DNA from: JBHIBC01 sp046758905
GTDB lineage: Bacteria; Acidobacteriota; Polarisedimenticolia; Gp22-AA2
NCBI GenBank assembly: GCA_046758905.1
Contig: JBHIBC010000078.1
Location: 1 to 12,755 of the forward strand
Reading direction: 5' to 3'
Length of the DNA stretch: 12,755 bases
Positions 1 through 8,013 of this stretch are shown here, in pieces (positions within the stretch are counted from its first letter, which is position 1; every line of letters begins with the position of its first letter). Made by a program: the position numbers and the translations under genes. The notes beneath the pieces are model-generated. The model saw nothing but the letters and a program-made list of their open reading frames with translations, was not told where the DNA came from and searched no databases.

Positions 1-1573
<1,573 letters not shown>

Positions 1574-1595
1574 GCCCCGCCACGAAACGGGCGCC

Positions 1596-1601
1596 ATTAT
1601 A
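1596..1601 (-). promoter_or_regulatory. Candidate -10 box (TATAAT) just upstream of alaS
   Basis: A perfect TATAAT lies in the short pilT-alaS gap, about 22 bases before the alaS ATG at 1573. The expected -35 position 17 bases further up is GC-only and does not resemble TTGACA, and there is no extended -10 TGn. If used, the leader would be only about 16 nt. A chance match is possible, although an AT hexamer stands out in this GC-rich sequence. Confidence 0.35.
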
Positions 1602-1611
1602 CCCCGCCGGG

Positions 1612-1638
1612 AGCGGGGCCCGCGGGCGTGGCCCCGCT
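1612..1638 (-). terminator. Perfect 9-bp GC hairpin overlapping the pilT stop codon
   Basis: Positions 1612-1620 and 1630-1638 are perfect inverted complements (AGCGGGGCC / GGCCCCGCT) around a 9-nt loop. The stem begins within the pilT stop codon TAG (1639-1637). No T-run follows on the minus strand, so this is not a canonical Rho-independent terminator. It could end or stabilise the 3' end of the pilT message, or be a by-product of high GC content. Confidence 0.35.
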
Positions 1639-2569
1639 ACTTCTTGCGCGGGGCGCCGGCGCCGTGGGCGCGCGACAGTTCGAACACCGAGCCGCCGCCG
1701 GCGGTCCCGGAGATCGGATCCTCGAAGCCCGTCTTCAGGGTGCTCTCCATCTCCCTCTGGGACAGCTCGGAGGTCGACTCGATCCCCTGGAGCTTGAGCT
1801 TGAACTCGTCCGCGTTGCTGGCCCGCCGCAGGGCCTCCTCCATGGTGATCAGGTCCTTCTTGTAGAGGTTGTAGATCGACTGGTCGAAGGTCTGCATCCC
1901 GTACTGCGAGGTGCCCTGGGCGATGGCGTCGCGGATCAGCTTGGTCTTGTCCTTGTTCTCGATGCAGTCGCGGATGTAATTCGTGGCCCGGAGCACCTCC
2001 ACGGCCGGCACGCGGCCGTTCCCGTCGGCGCGCGGCAGCAGCCGCATGGAGATGACGGCCTTGAGGACGCTGGCGAGCTGCAGCCGGATCTGTTTCTGCT
2101 GGTGGGGCGGGAAGACCGAGATGATCCGGGTCACCGTCTCGGTGGCGTCCAGCGTGTGCAGGGTGGAGAGCACCAGGTGGCCGGTCTCCGCGGCGGTCAG
2201 CGCGGTCTCGATGGTCTCGTAGTCGCGCATCTCCCCCACCAGGATCACGTCCGGATCCTGGCGGAGCGCCGACCGCAGGGCGGTCGCGAACGACTTGGTG
2301 TCGACCTCGACCTCGCGCTGGTTGACCAGGCTCTTCTTGTCCCGGTGCAGGAACTCGATCGGATCCTCGATGGTCATGATGTGCTCGGTCCGCTGATTGT
2401 TGACGTAGTCGATCATGGCCGCCAGGGTGGTCGACTTGCCCGAGCCCGTGGTCCCGGTGACCAGGATCAGCCCGCGGCGCTCGTCGGAGATCGTCTTCAG
2501 GACCGGCGGGAGGAGCAGATCGTCGATGGTGAGGATCCTGGACGGGATGACGCGCAGCACGAGCCCCAC
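1637..2569 (-). CDS. pilT: PilT C-terminal part: RecA-like ATPase core of the pilus retraction motor
   Basis: This is the motor domain of the hexameric, inner-membrane-associated ATPase that depolymerises type IV pili for twitching, surface sensing and DNA uptake. Numbered on the full-length protein, Walker A GTTGSGKST is at 131-139, the Asp box EDPIEF at 160-165, Walker B VILVGEMRD at 200-208 with catalytic Glu205, and the His box HLVLSTLHT at 223-231. The segment GMQTFDQSIYNL that follows is typical of PilT rather than PilB. After the usual end of the family there is a tail of about 45 residues rich in Gly, Ser, Ala and Arg, so 402 codons exceeds the common 345-370. The first start codon after the amber is GTG at 2569, with no Shine-Dalgarno, so independent translation looks poor. 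Family assignment is firm; expression is uncertain. Confidence 0.85.
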   Translation of the reverse strand: MGLVLRVIPSRILTIDDLLLPPVLKTISDERRGLILVTGTTGSGKSTTLAAMIDYVNNQRTEHIMTIEDPIEFLHRDKKSLVNQREVEVDTKSFATALRSALRQDPDVILVGEMRDYETIETALTAAETGHLVLSTLHTLDATETVTRIISVFPPHQQKQIRLQLASVLKAVISMRLLPRADGNGRVPAVEVLRATNYIRDCIENKDKTKLIRDAIAQGTSQYGMQTFDQSIYNLYKKDLITMEEALRRASNADEFKLKLQGIESTSELSQREMESTLKTGFEDPISGTAGGGSVFELSRAHGAGAPRKK

Positions 2570-2578
2570 CGTGCCGCG

Positions 2579-2581
2579 CTA
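2579..2581 (-). other. In-frame TAG at pilT codon 89
   Basis: The minus strand reads ATC TTC CAG TAG CGC GGC ACG (I F Q stop R G T). PilT proteins commonly have Gln-Arg-Gly at the corresponding place, so TAG most simply replaces CAG. The next codon begins with C. Confidence 0.9.
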
Positions 2582-2845
2582 CTGGAAGATGTTCACCCGG
2601 AAGCGGCCGAGTCCGGGCACCGAGTACGCCAGATCGATCTCGAAGTGATCCTTGAACTTCTGCTTCTGTCGGGCGCTCATGATGCTGAACGCCATCGCGA
2701 TGGTGTCCTCCTGCGACAGGCGGTTCAGCTCCGACAGGGGCAGCAGGCGGCCGCTGACGCGGATCACCGGGTGGCTCCCCACCTTCAGGTGGAGGTCCGA
2801 GGCCCGCCGCTCGCTGGCGATCTTCAACAGGTCGTTGATGTGCAA
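2579..2845 (-). CDS. pilT: PilT N-terminal fragment (PAS-like domain), ended by amber codon
   Basis: These 88 codons encode the N-terminal PAS-like domain that packs against the ATPase core of the next subunit in PilT hexamers. Family features include the opening MHINDLLKIASERRASDLHL, then PVIRVSGRLLPL and FEIDLAYSVPGLGRFRVNIFQ, after which TAG stops translation. The start is TTG at 2845, preceded by GGAGGAGG with 7-nt spacing, a very good Shine-Dalgarno. On its own the fragment lacks any nucleotide-binding motif and should have no ATPase activity. The upstream promoter and ribosome site look intact, which fits a very recent lesion, an assembly error or suppression better than an old pseudogene. 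Confidence 0.7.
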   Translation of the reverse strand: MHINDLLKIASERRASDLHLKVGSHPVIRVSGRLLPLSELNRLSQEDTIAMAFSIMSARQKQKFKDHFEIDLAYSVPGLGRFRVNIFQ

Positions 2846-2859
2846 GGCGCTTCCTCCTC

Positions 2860-2875
2860 CCGGGGGCCGCCCCGG
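2860..2875 (-). other. Short GC hairpin abutting the pilT Shine-Dalgarno
   Basis: The arms CCGGGG and CCCCGG (2860-2865 and 2870-2875) pair around a 4-nt loop. On the transcript the stem ends immediately before GGAGGAGG, the pilT ribosome site, so it might tune translation. It is a 6-bp stem in a GC-rich leader and could be chance. Confidence 0.25.
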
Positions 2876-2889
2876 TGGACGCCGGAAGG

Positions 2890-2918
2890 AATCTAGGGCC
2901 GGGCGGGGGCCAAGTCAA
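2890..2918 (-). promoter_or_regulatory. Sigma-70-type promoter for pilT
   Basis: TTGACT (2918-2913) and TAGATT (2895-2890) are separated by exactly 17 bases. The predicted transcription start is near 2883, giving a leader of about 38 nt that ends in a strong Shine-Dalgarno before the TTG start. It lies in the 115-base ilvE-pilT gap, otherwise the obvious place for a promoter. Confidence 0.6.
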
Positions 2919-2960
2919 GGAAGGGGCTTTGTTTTGTGCGCCTTAGAAGACGTCGGGGGC

Positions 2961-3881
2961 TCAGACGGGGGTGAACCAGCCGTGCCGGTCGTCCCGACGG
3001 CCGCTCGTGAGGGCCATGAACTCCGCCTGCAGCCGGGCCGTGATCTCCCCCATCCGGCCCCGGCCCACCGGGATCCGGTCGATGCTGCGGATCGGGGTGA
3101 CCTCGGTGGCCGTCCCCACGAAGAAGGCCTCGTCGGCGAGGTACAGCATCTCGCGCGGGATGTGGCGCTCCAGCACCGGAATCCCGAGGTCGTGCGCGAG
3201 CTGCAGGATCGACGCCCGGGTCACCCCCGGCAGGATCGACGCGTCCAGGGGCGGGGTGTGGAGCGTGCCGTGACGGACGATGAAGAGGTTCTCGCCGCTC
3301 CCCTCGCTGACGAACCCGGCCGGGTCGAGGGCGATCCCCTCCACGTACCCGTTGGCGAGCGCCTCCAGCTTGATGAGCTGCGAGTTCATGTAGTTGGCGC
3401 TCGCCTTGGCCATGGCCGGGAAGGTGTCGGGGGCCGCGCGCCTCCACGAGGAGACCATCACGTCGACCCCCTTCTCGAGGGCCTCGTGCCCGAGGTAGGC
3501 GCCCCAGGGCCAGACCGCGATCGCGACCTCCACCGGACACGGCGTCGGGTCGACCCCCATCGACCCGTACCCGCGGTAGACCAGGGGTCGGATGTAACAC
3601 GCCTTGAGCCGGTTGGCCCGAACGGTCTCGATGATCGCCGCCTCGATCTGGGCGCGATCGTAGGGCGGCTCGATGCGGTAGATCCGGCAGCCGTCGAACA
3701 GCCGCGCGACGTGGTCCCGCAGGCGGAAGACGGCGGATCCCCGGCGGGTCTCGTAGCAGCGGATCCCCTCGAACAGACATGAGCCGTAGTGGATGACGTG
3801 CGACAGGACGTGGACGTTGGCCCGGTCCCACGGGACCAGCCGGCCGTTCATCCAGATGCTCTCGGTCTTCGCAAGGCTCAT
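2961..3881 (-). CDS. ilvE: Branched-chain amino acid aminotransferase
   Basis: This cytosolic PLP-dependent fold-type IV transaminase interconverts leucine, isoleucine and valine with their 2-oxo acids using glutamate/2-oxoglutarate. The 306 residues match the family length (E. coli IlvE is about 309). The N-terminus has IWMNGRLVPWDRANVHVLSH and the typical HYGSCLFEGIRCY. Lys159 in AMAKASANYMNSQLIKLEA is the expected Schiff-base lysine. EGIALDPAGFVSEGSGENLFIV and the threonine-rich loop FFVGTATEVTPI bind the PLP phosphate and shape the active site. The ATG at 3881, preceded by AGGATGAGGA, is preferred over an in-frame start at 3932 that would add 17 residues unlike the family. The gene stands apart from prmA (110-base gap) with its own promoter. 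A D-amino-acid or aminodeoxychorismate-lyase relative is less likely given length and motifs. Confidence 0.93.
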   Translation of the reverse strand: MSLAKTESIWMNGRLVPWDRANVHVLSHVIHYGSCLFEGIRCYETRRGSAVFRLRDHVARLFDGCRIYRIEPPYDRAQIEAAIIETVRANRLKACYIRPLVYRGYGSMGVDPTPCPVEVAIAVWPWGAYLGHEALEKGVDVMVSSWRRAAPDTFPAMAKASANYMNSQLIKLEALANGYVEGIALDPAGFVSEGSGENLFIVRHGTLHTPPLDASILPGVTRASILQLAHDLGIPVLERHIPREMLYLADEAFFVGTATEVTPIRSIDRIPVGRGRMGEITARLQAEFMALTSGRRDDRHGWFTPV

Positions 3882-3951
3882 CGCGTCCTCATCCTGCGGG
3901 TCGGTTCGGTGCGTCGTGCGTCCGGGCGGCAACCGTGGGCGCGGAAGGGTG

Positions 3952-3981
3952 AGTATAGGGGAGGCGCCCGAACCGGATCAA
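3952..3981 (-). promoter_or_regulatory. Sigma-70-type promoter for ilvE
   Basis: TTGATC (3981-3976) and TATACT (3957-3952) are spaced 18 bases apart in the prmA-ilvE gap. The expected start near 3945 gives a leader of about 64 nt. I see no leader peptide, T-box or terminator-like fold that would indicate amino-acid attenuation. Confidence 0.5.
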
Positions 3982-3991
3982 GCGTGGCGCA

Positions 3992-4900
3992 TCAGCGGCG
4001 GGCCAGCAGGAGGGCCGACCACGGCGCCGAACGGAGGCGCGACCGCAGCCGGAGGCCCGCGGCGCGGGCGCGCGCCGCGATGCCGCGCTCGTCCCGGGTC
4101 AGAAAGCCGGAGAGGATCGCGCGCCCTCCCGGGCGCAGTGCCGCGGAGAGGTCGGGGAGGATCCTCCCCACCGTCGCCGCGTCGATGTTGGCGACGGCCA
4201 GATCGAAGCGCCCGCCCCGCCGACGGCAGGCGCGCGCCGCGTCGGCCTCCAGGAGGATCACCCGCCCGCTCGCGCCGTTGTCGGCCAGGTTGCCGCGCGC
4301 CACCCGCAGCGCGATCGGATCCCGGTCCACGGCCAGCACCCGGGAGGCGCCGAGCGCCGCCGCGGCGATCGCCAGTATGCCGCTGCCGGTGCCGAGGTCG
4401 ATCGCCAGGTCGCCGGGCCGGAGCGCGGACTGCAACAGCCGCAGGCAGAGGCGGGTGGTGCGGTGCTCTCCAGTGCCGAACGCCTGTCCGAACCGAACGC
4501 GGACGACGCGCCGGCGGTTGCGCGCCGGCGGCCGGCACCCCTGCGGGACCACCAGGAGGTGCCGGCCGATCGGCATGGGGCGAAGCGATCGCTGGAAGAT
4601 CTCGGCCCAGGCGCGGCGCGGCTCCCGTGTCAGCCGCGGCCCGCTCCGGAGGCCGGCGGGGCGCAACGCCGCCGCGAGCCTCCTCGACAGCGAGGCCGGG
4701 CGCTCGGCCGGTGGGAAGAAGGCCGTCAGCGTGACGGTCCGGGGACGCGCCCCGGGCCTCCAGCCGGCGACCTGCACGCCGAGGCAGCCGGCCTCCCAGC
4801 AGGCGGAGACCGCAGCCTCCTCCGATCGCGCCGGGAGGCTGAACGCGGCCCTGCGGAAATATCCGGCCGCGGCGGGCCGGCCCGCCGCGGGCGGCCTCAA
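3992..4900 (-). CDS. prmA: Ribosomal protein L11 methyltransferase (PrmA), divergent
   Basis: This is a probable SAM-dependent methyltransferase that trimethylates ribosomal protein L11. The N-terminal part (to about residue 125) is a weakly conserved substrate-recognition region, including WAEIFQRSLRPMPIGRHLLVVP (split: WAEIFQRSL at 98 and PIGRHLLVVP from 110). The catalytic domain has FGQAFGTGEHRTT at 137-149, the PrmA signature before motif I; SAM motif I IDLGTGSGILAIAA at 167-180; the acidic ribose-binding VDRDP at 191-195; and VANIDA at 236-241, where the family usually has NILA. The chosen start is TTG at 4900, which overlaps the dnaJ TGA and gives 302 residues, the usual length; no clear Shine-Dalgarno supports it and the extreme N-terminus is uncertain. 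Placement directly after dnaJ is common for prmA and supports the call. It is very rich in Arg and Ala compared with its neighbours. Confidence 0.82.
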   Translation of the reverse strand: MRPPAAGRPAAAGYFRRAAFSLPARSEEAAVSACWEAGCLGVQVAGWRPGARPRTVTLTAFFPPAERPASLSRRLAAALRPAGLRSGPRLTREPRRAWAEIFQRSLRPMPIGRHLLVVPQGCRPPARNRRRVVRVRFGQAFGTGEHRTTRLCLRLLQSALRPGDLAIDLGTGSGILAIAAAALGASRVLAVDRDPIALRVARGNLADNGASGRVILLEADAARACRRRGGRFDLAVANIDAATVGRILPDLSAALRPGGRAILSGFLTRDERGIAARARAAGLRLRSRLRSAPWSALLLARR

Positions 4901-6027
4901 TTGAAGATGTCCCGCACCCGGTCGAACAGGTCCCGGCCCGGGGGCTCCGCCGGATGCTCGAGCTCGCGCAGTCTCTCGAACAGCTCGCGCTGCTTGCGGC
5001 TCAGTCGGCCGGGGACGCTGATGTGCGCCGTGACGAACAGATCGCCCCGCGCCCCGCCGTTCGGGTGGGGCATCCCCTTGCCGCGGATCCGGAAGACCGT
5101 GCCGCTGCGCGTGCCGGGCGGGATCCTCAAGGTGGTGGCGCGCTCGAGCGTCGGCACCTCGACCTCCGCGCCGAGGACCGCCTGGCTGATGGTGATCGGC
5201 AAGTCGTACAGCAGGTCGGCGCCGTCGCGCCGGAACTGCGGGTGCTCCCGGACCCGGATCACGACGTAGAGATCGCCGGGCCGGCCTCCGCCCCGTCCGC
5301 CCTCTCCCTCGCCGGGGATCCGCATCCTCATGCCCGAATCGACTCCGGCGGGAATCCGCACCTTGATGCGGCGGGCCCCACGGCGCCGTCCCTCGCCGCG
5401 GCATTCCGGGCACGGGTGCGCGATCACGTGTCCGGTCCCGCCGCACTCACCGCAGGTCCGGCTCAGGGTGAAGAAGCCCTGCCGGTGAATCGTCTGACCG
5501 CGGCCGCGGCACCTGGGGCAGGCGCTCGGCGCGCCCCCGCGCGCGCCGCTGCCCCGGCACGCCTCGCAGCCCTCCAGCCTGGGTATCTCCAGCTCCCTCT
5601 CGATGCCGGTGGCGGCCTCCATGAACTCGAGGTCGAGGTCGTAGCGCAGGTCCGCCCCGCGCCGGGCCGCGCGGCGGGCGCCCCCCCCTCTCCCTCCGAA
5701 CAGATCGGCCATCGAGAAGCCGAAGAAGCTCCCCAAGACGTCCTCCAGGTCGGCGAAGATGTCGGGGTTGAATCCCGGGAAGCCCTCGGCGCCGATCCCG
5801 CCCACCCCTTCGTGGCCGAAGCGATCGTAGCGGGCGCGTTTCTGGGGGTCGGCGAGGACGGCGTACGCCTCGCTCGCCTCCTTGAACAGCTCCTCGGCCC
5901 GCTTGTCGCCCGGATTGCGATCGGGGTGGTGCCTCTTGGCAAGCTCCCTGTAGGCCCGCTTGAGATCGTTGAGCGAGGCGTTCCGGGCAACGCCGAGGAC
6001 CTCGTAGTAGTCGCGCTTCTTCTTCAA
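4897..6027 (-). CDS. dnaJ: Chaperone DnaJ (Hsp40)
   Basis: This cytosolic co-chaperone delivers unfolded clients to DnaK and stimulates its ATPase. The 376 residues match the family. The J domain (about 5-70) contains YYEVLGV and the HPD motif at 34-36. A Gly/Phe-rich linker spans about 71-120. Four CxxCxGxG zinc repeats follow, with cysteine pairs at 154/157, 170/173, 192/195 and 206/209. The C-terminal client-binding domains include GDLYVVIRV and RIRGKGMPHPNGGARGDL. The only sensible start is TTG at 6027, giving MKKKRDYYEV; no good Shine-Dalgarno precedes it. It is the fourth gene of the heat-shock operon, 99 bases after dnaK across a strong hairpin, and its stop overlaps the prmA start. 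Weak initiation may keep DnaJ below DnaK levels. Assignment is secure. Confidence 0.96.
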   Translation of the reverse strand: MKKKRDYYEVLGVARNASLNDLKRAYRELAKRHHPDRNPGDKRAEELFKEASEAYAVLADPQKRARYDRFGHEGVGGIGAEGFPGFNPDIFADLEDVLGSFFGFSMADLFGGRGGGARRAARRGADLRYDLDLEFMEAATGIERELEIPRLEGCEACRGSGARGGAPSACPRCRGRGQTIHRQGFFTLSRTCGECGGTGHVIAHPCPECRGEGRRRGARRIKVRIPAGVDSGMRMRIPGEGEGGRGGGRPGDLYVVIRVREHPQFRRDGADLLYDLPITISQAVLGAEVEVPTLERATTLRIPPGTRSGTVFRIRGKGMPHPNGGARGDLFVTAHISVPGRLSRKQRELFERLRELEHPAEPPGRDLFDRVRDIFN

Positions 6028-6074
6028 GAGCGTGCACCGCGCCGCGCGACGCGGGAGGCCTGGGTGGGGGTCCG

Positions 6075-6100
6075 GCGCGGCCCGGAGACCGGTGCCGCGC
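6075..6100 (-). other. Strong GC hairpin in the dnaK-dnaJ intergenic region
   Basis: The arms GCGCGGC and GCCGCGC (6075-6081 and 6094-6100) enclose a second pair CCGG/CCGG (6082-6085 and 6089-6092) around a 3-nt loop, giving 11 base pairs with a single bulged base. No U-tract follows. It could be a partial attenuator, a processing site or a stabiliser of the upstream dnaK message; GC content alone makes hairpins common here. Confidence 0.4.
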
Positions 6101-6126
6101 GCTCCCCCCCGACGAGCCGATCCGGG

Positions 6127-7989
6127 TCAGGAGGACTGTGGCGACGCGCTGCCCGCCCCGCCCACTCCACCGGGGGCCCCGGGGGACGGGTGGTAGAGGA
6201 TGACCTCGGTCAGGATCTGCGAGGCCTCGCCGAGCTTCTCGAGCGATTCGCTGCAATCCGTGATGTTGCCCGAGGCCAGCGCCTTGCGCGCCGCGTCGAG
6301 GATCTTCTTGACGGTGGCCCGCTTCTCCTCGTCCAGGAGGCTGCCGAACTCGGCGAAAGACCTGAGATTGGAGTCGAGGAGCCCTTCCAGACGGGCCTGG
6401 ATCCGGTACAGCTCCGCCCTCTTCCTATCCGCCTCCGCGTGCTTCTTGGCGTCCTCGATGATGTCGCCGATCTCCTTCTCCGTCAACCCCCCGGACGGCT
6501 TGACGTCGATCTTCTGCTCCCGGTTGCTGGCCAGGTCCCGCGCCGAGACGCTCACGATGCCGTTGCTGTCGATGTCGAACGTGACCTCGATCTGCGGGAC
6601 CCCCTTGGGCGCCGGCGGGATCCCGACCATCTCGAACTTCCCGAGCGACTTGTTGTACGCCGCCACCTCGCGCTCGCCCTGCAGGACGTTCACCTCGACC
6701 TTGCTCTGGTTGTCGGTGACGGTGGTGAAGATCTTGGTCTTCCGGGTCGGGATCGTGGTGTTGCGCTCGATCAGCTTCGTGAACATGCCGCCGCGGGTCT
6801 CGATGCCGAGCGAGAGCGGGGTCACGTCGAGGAGCACCATGTCCTTGACCTCCCCCTGGAGGATCCCGGCCTGGATGGCGGCGCCCACCCCGACCACCTC
6901 CTCGGGGTTCTTGTCGCGGCTCGGCTCCTTGCCGAAGATCTCGCGGACCACCTCGATGACCCGGGGCACCCGGGTCATGCCGCCGACCAGCAGCACCTCG
7001 TCGATGTCGTCGGGCTTGATGCCCGCCAGGGACAGCGCCTCGAGACAGGGCTTGCGGGTGCGCTCCACCAGGTCGGCGGTGAGCTCGTTGAACCTGTCGC
7101 GCGTCAGCGCCACGTTGAGGTGCTTGGGGCCCTTGGCGTCGGCCGAGATGAACGGGAGGTTGATCTCGGATCGCTCCTCCACGGACAGCTCGCACTTGGC
7201 CTTCTCCGCCGCCTCCTTGAGGCGCTGCAGCGCCAGGCGGTCGTCCTTCAGGGAGATGCCCTCCTTCTTCTCGAACTCCTGGAGGAGCCAGTCCTGGATC
7301 CTCTGATCGAAGTCCTCCCCTCCCAGGAAGGTGTCCCCCGAGGTCGCCCGCACCTCGAACACGCCCTGGCCGAGCTGCAGGATCGACACGTCGAACGTCC
7401 CGCCGCCGAGGTCGTACACCACGATCCTTTTCTCCGACTCCTCGTTCAGCCGGTAGGCGAGCGAGGCGGCCGTGGGCTCGTTGATGATGCGGGCGACCTT
7501 CAATCCCGCGATCCGCCCCGCGTCCTTCGTCGCCTGCCGCTGGCTGTCGTCGAAGTAGGCCGGCACGGTGATGATCGCCTCGTTGACCTCGGCCTGCAGG
7601 AACTCCTCCGCCATCTCCTTCAGGCGGGCCAGCACCATGGCGGAGATCTCCTGCGGGCTGTAGTCGCGGTCGCGTACCCTGATGCGGACGTCGCCGTTGG
7701 CCGCCTCGACGATCTGGTACGGGGCGAAACGACGGGCCTGCTGGACCTCGGGCGAATCGAACTTCCTGCCGATCAGCCGCTTGACGGCGTAGACGGTGTT
7801 GAGGGGATTGGTGACCGACTGGCGCTTGGCGATCTGCCCGACCAGCCTCTCTCCGCGCTCGGTGAAGGCGACGATCGAGGGCGTCGTGTGCGCGCCTTCC
7901 TTGTTGGGCATCACGACGGGACTGCCGCCGTCCATCACCCCCGCGCAGCAGTTGGTTGTTCCGAGGTCAATGCCGATCGTTCTCCCCAT
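6127..7989 (-). CDS. dnaK: Chaperone DnaK (Hsp70)
   Basis: This ATP-driven cytosolic chaperone folds new and stress-damaged proteins with DnaJ and GrpE. The nucleotide-binding domain has phosphate-1 IGIDLGTTN at 5-13, EPTAASLAY at 171-179, phosphate-2 DLGGGTFDVSIL at 193-204 and the adenosine region LLVGGMTRVPRV at 333-344. The interdomain linker VLLDVTPLSLG is at 385-395. The substrate domain carries IPPAPKGVPQIEVTFDIDSNG (split: IPPAPKGVPQ, IEVTFDIDSNG) before the helical lid. At 620 residues it is slightly short: the end is Gly/Ser/Pro-rich and lacks the acidic EEV-type terminus of many DnaKs. Residues 14-15 are Cys-Cys, where E. coli has Ser-Cys. The ATG at 7989 is preceded by GGAGG with 6-nt spacing. 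It lies 137 bases... in gene order third, 24 bases after grpE, and should be induced through CIRCE upstream of hrcA. Confidence 0.98.
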   Translation of the reverse strand: MGRTIGIDLGTTNCCAGVMDGGSPVVMPNKEGAHTTPSIVAFTERGERLVGQIAKRQSVTNPLNTVYAVKRLIGRKFDSPEVQQARRFAPYQIVEAANGDVRIRVRDRDYSPQEISAMVLARLKEMAEEFLQAEVNEAIITVPAYFDDSQRQATKDAGRIAGLKVARIINEPTAASLAYRLNEESEKRIVVYDLGGGTFDVSILQLGQGVFEVRATSGDTFLGGEDFDQRIQDWLLQEFEKKEGISLKDDRLALQRLKEAAEKAKCELSVEERSEINLPFISADAKGPKHLNVALTRDRFNELTADLVERTRKPCLEALSLAGIKPDDIDEVLLVGGMTRVPRVIEVVREIFGKEPSRDKNPEEVVGVGAAIQAGILQGEVKDMVLLDVTPLSLGIETRGGMFTKLIERNTTIPTRKTKIFTTVTDNQSKVEVNVLQGEREVAAYNKSLGKFEMVGIPPAPKGVPQIEVTFDIDSNGIVSVSARDLASNREQKIDVKPSGGLTEKEIGDIIEDAKKHAEADRKRAELYRIQARLEGLLDSNLRSFAEFGSLLDEEKRATVKKILDAARKALASGNITDCSESLEKLGEASQILTEVILYHPSPGAPGGVGGAGSASPQSS

Positions 7990-8013
7990 GCTCCGCCTCC
8001 GCTTCCTCCGCCG

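Larger units (their letters stand above)
1637..2845 (-). pseudogene. pilT: pilT locus: type IV pilus retraction ATPase interrupted by one in-frame amber codon
   Basis: From the TTG at 2845 to the TAG at 1639-1637 the frame has 402 sense positions broken only by a TAG at 2581-2579 (codon 89). Sequence on both sides aligns with PilT without a gap: RFRVNIFQ before the stop and RGTVGLVLRVIP after it. No indel is needed, so the simplest origin is one CAG (Gln) to TAG change, a sequencing error, or a read-through stop. All ATPase motifs downstream are intact, so decay, if real, is very recent. Whether the locus makes a working PilT cannot be decided from sequence. The two parts are described in their own entries. 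Confidence 0.75.

Noticed and set aside
3882..3932. Longer ilvE start at 3932
   Set aside because: It adds 17 residues unlike the family and begins close to the predicted transcription start; the ATG at 3881 has a good Shine-Dalgarno.
4901..5446. Upstream extension of the prmA frame into dnaJ
   Set aside because: The extension is dnaJ read in another frame; 302 residues from 4900 already match PrmA length.
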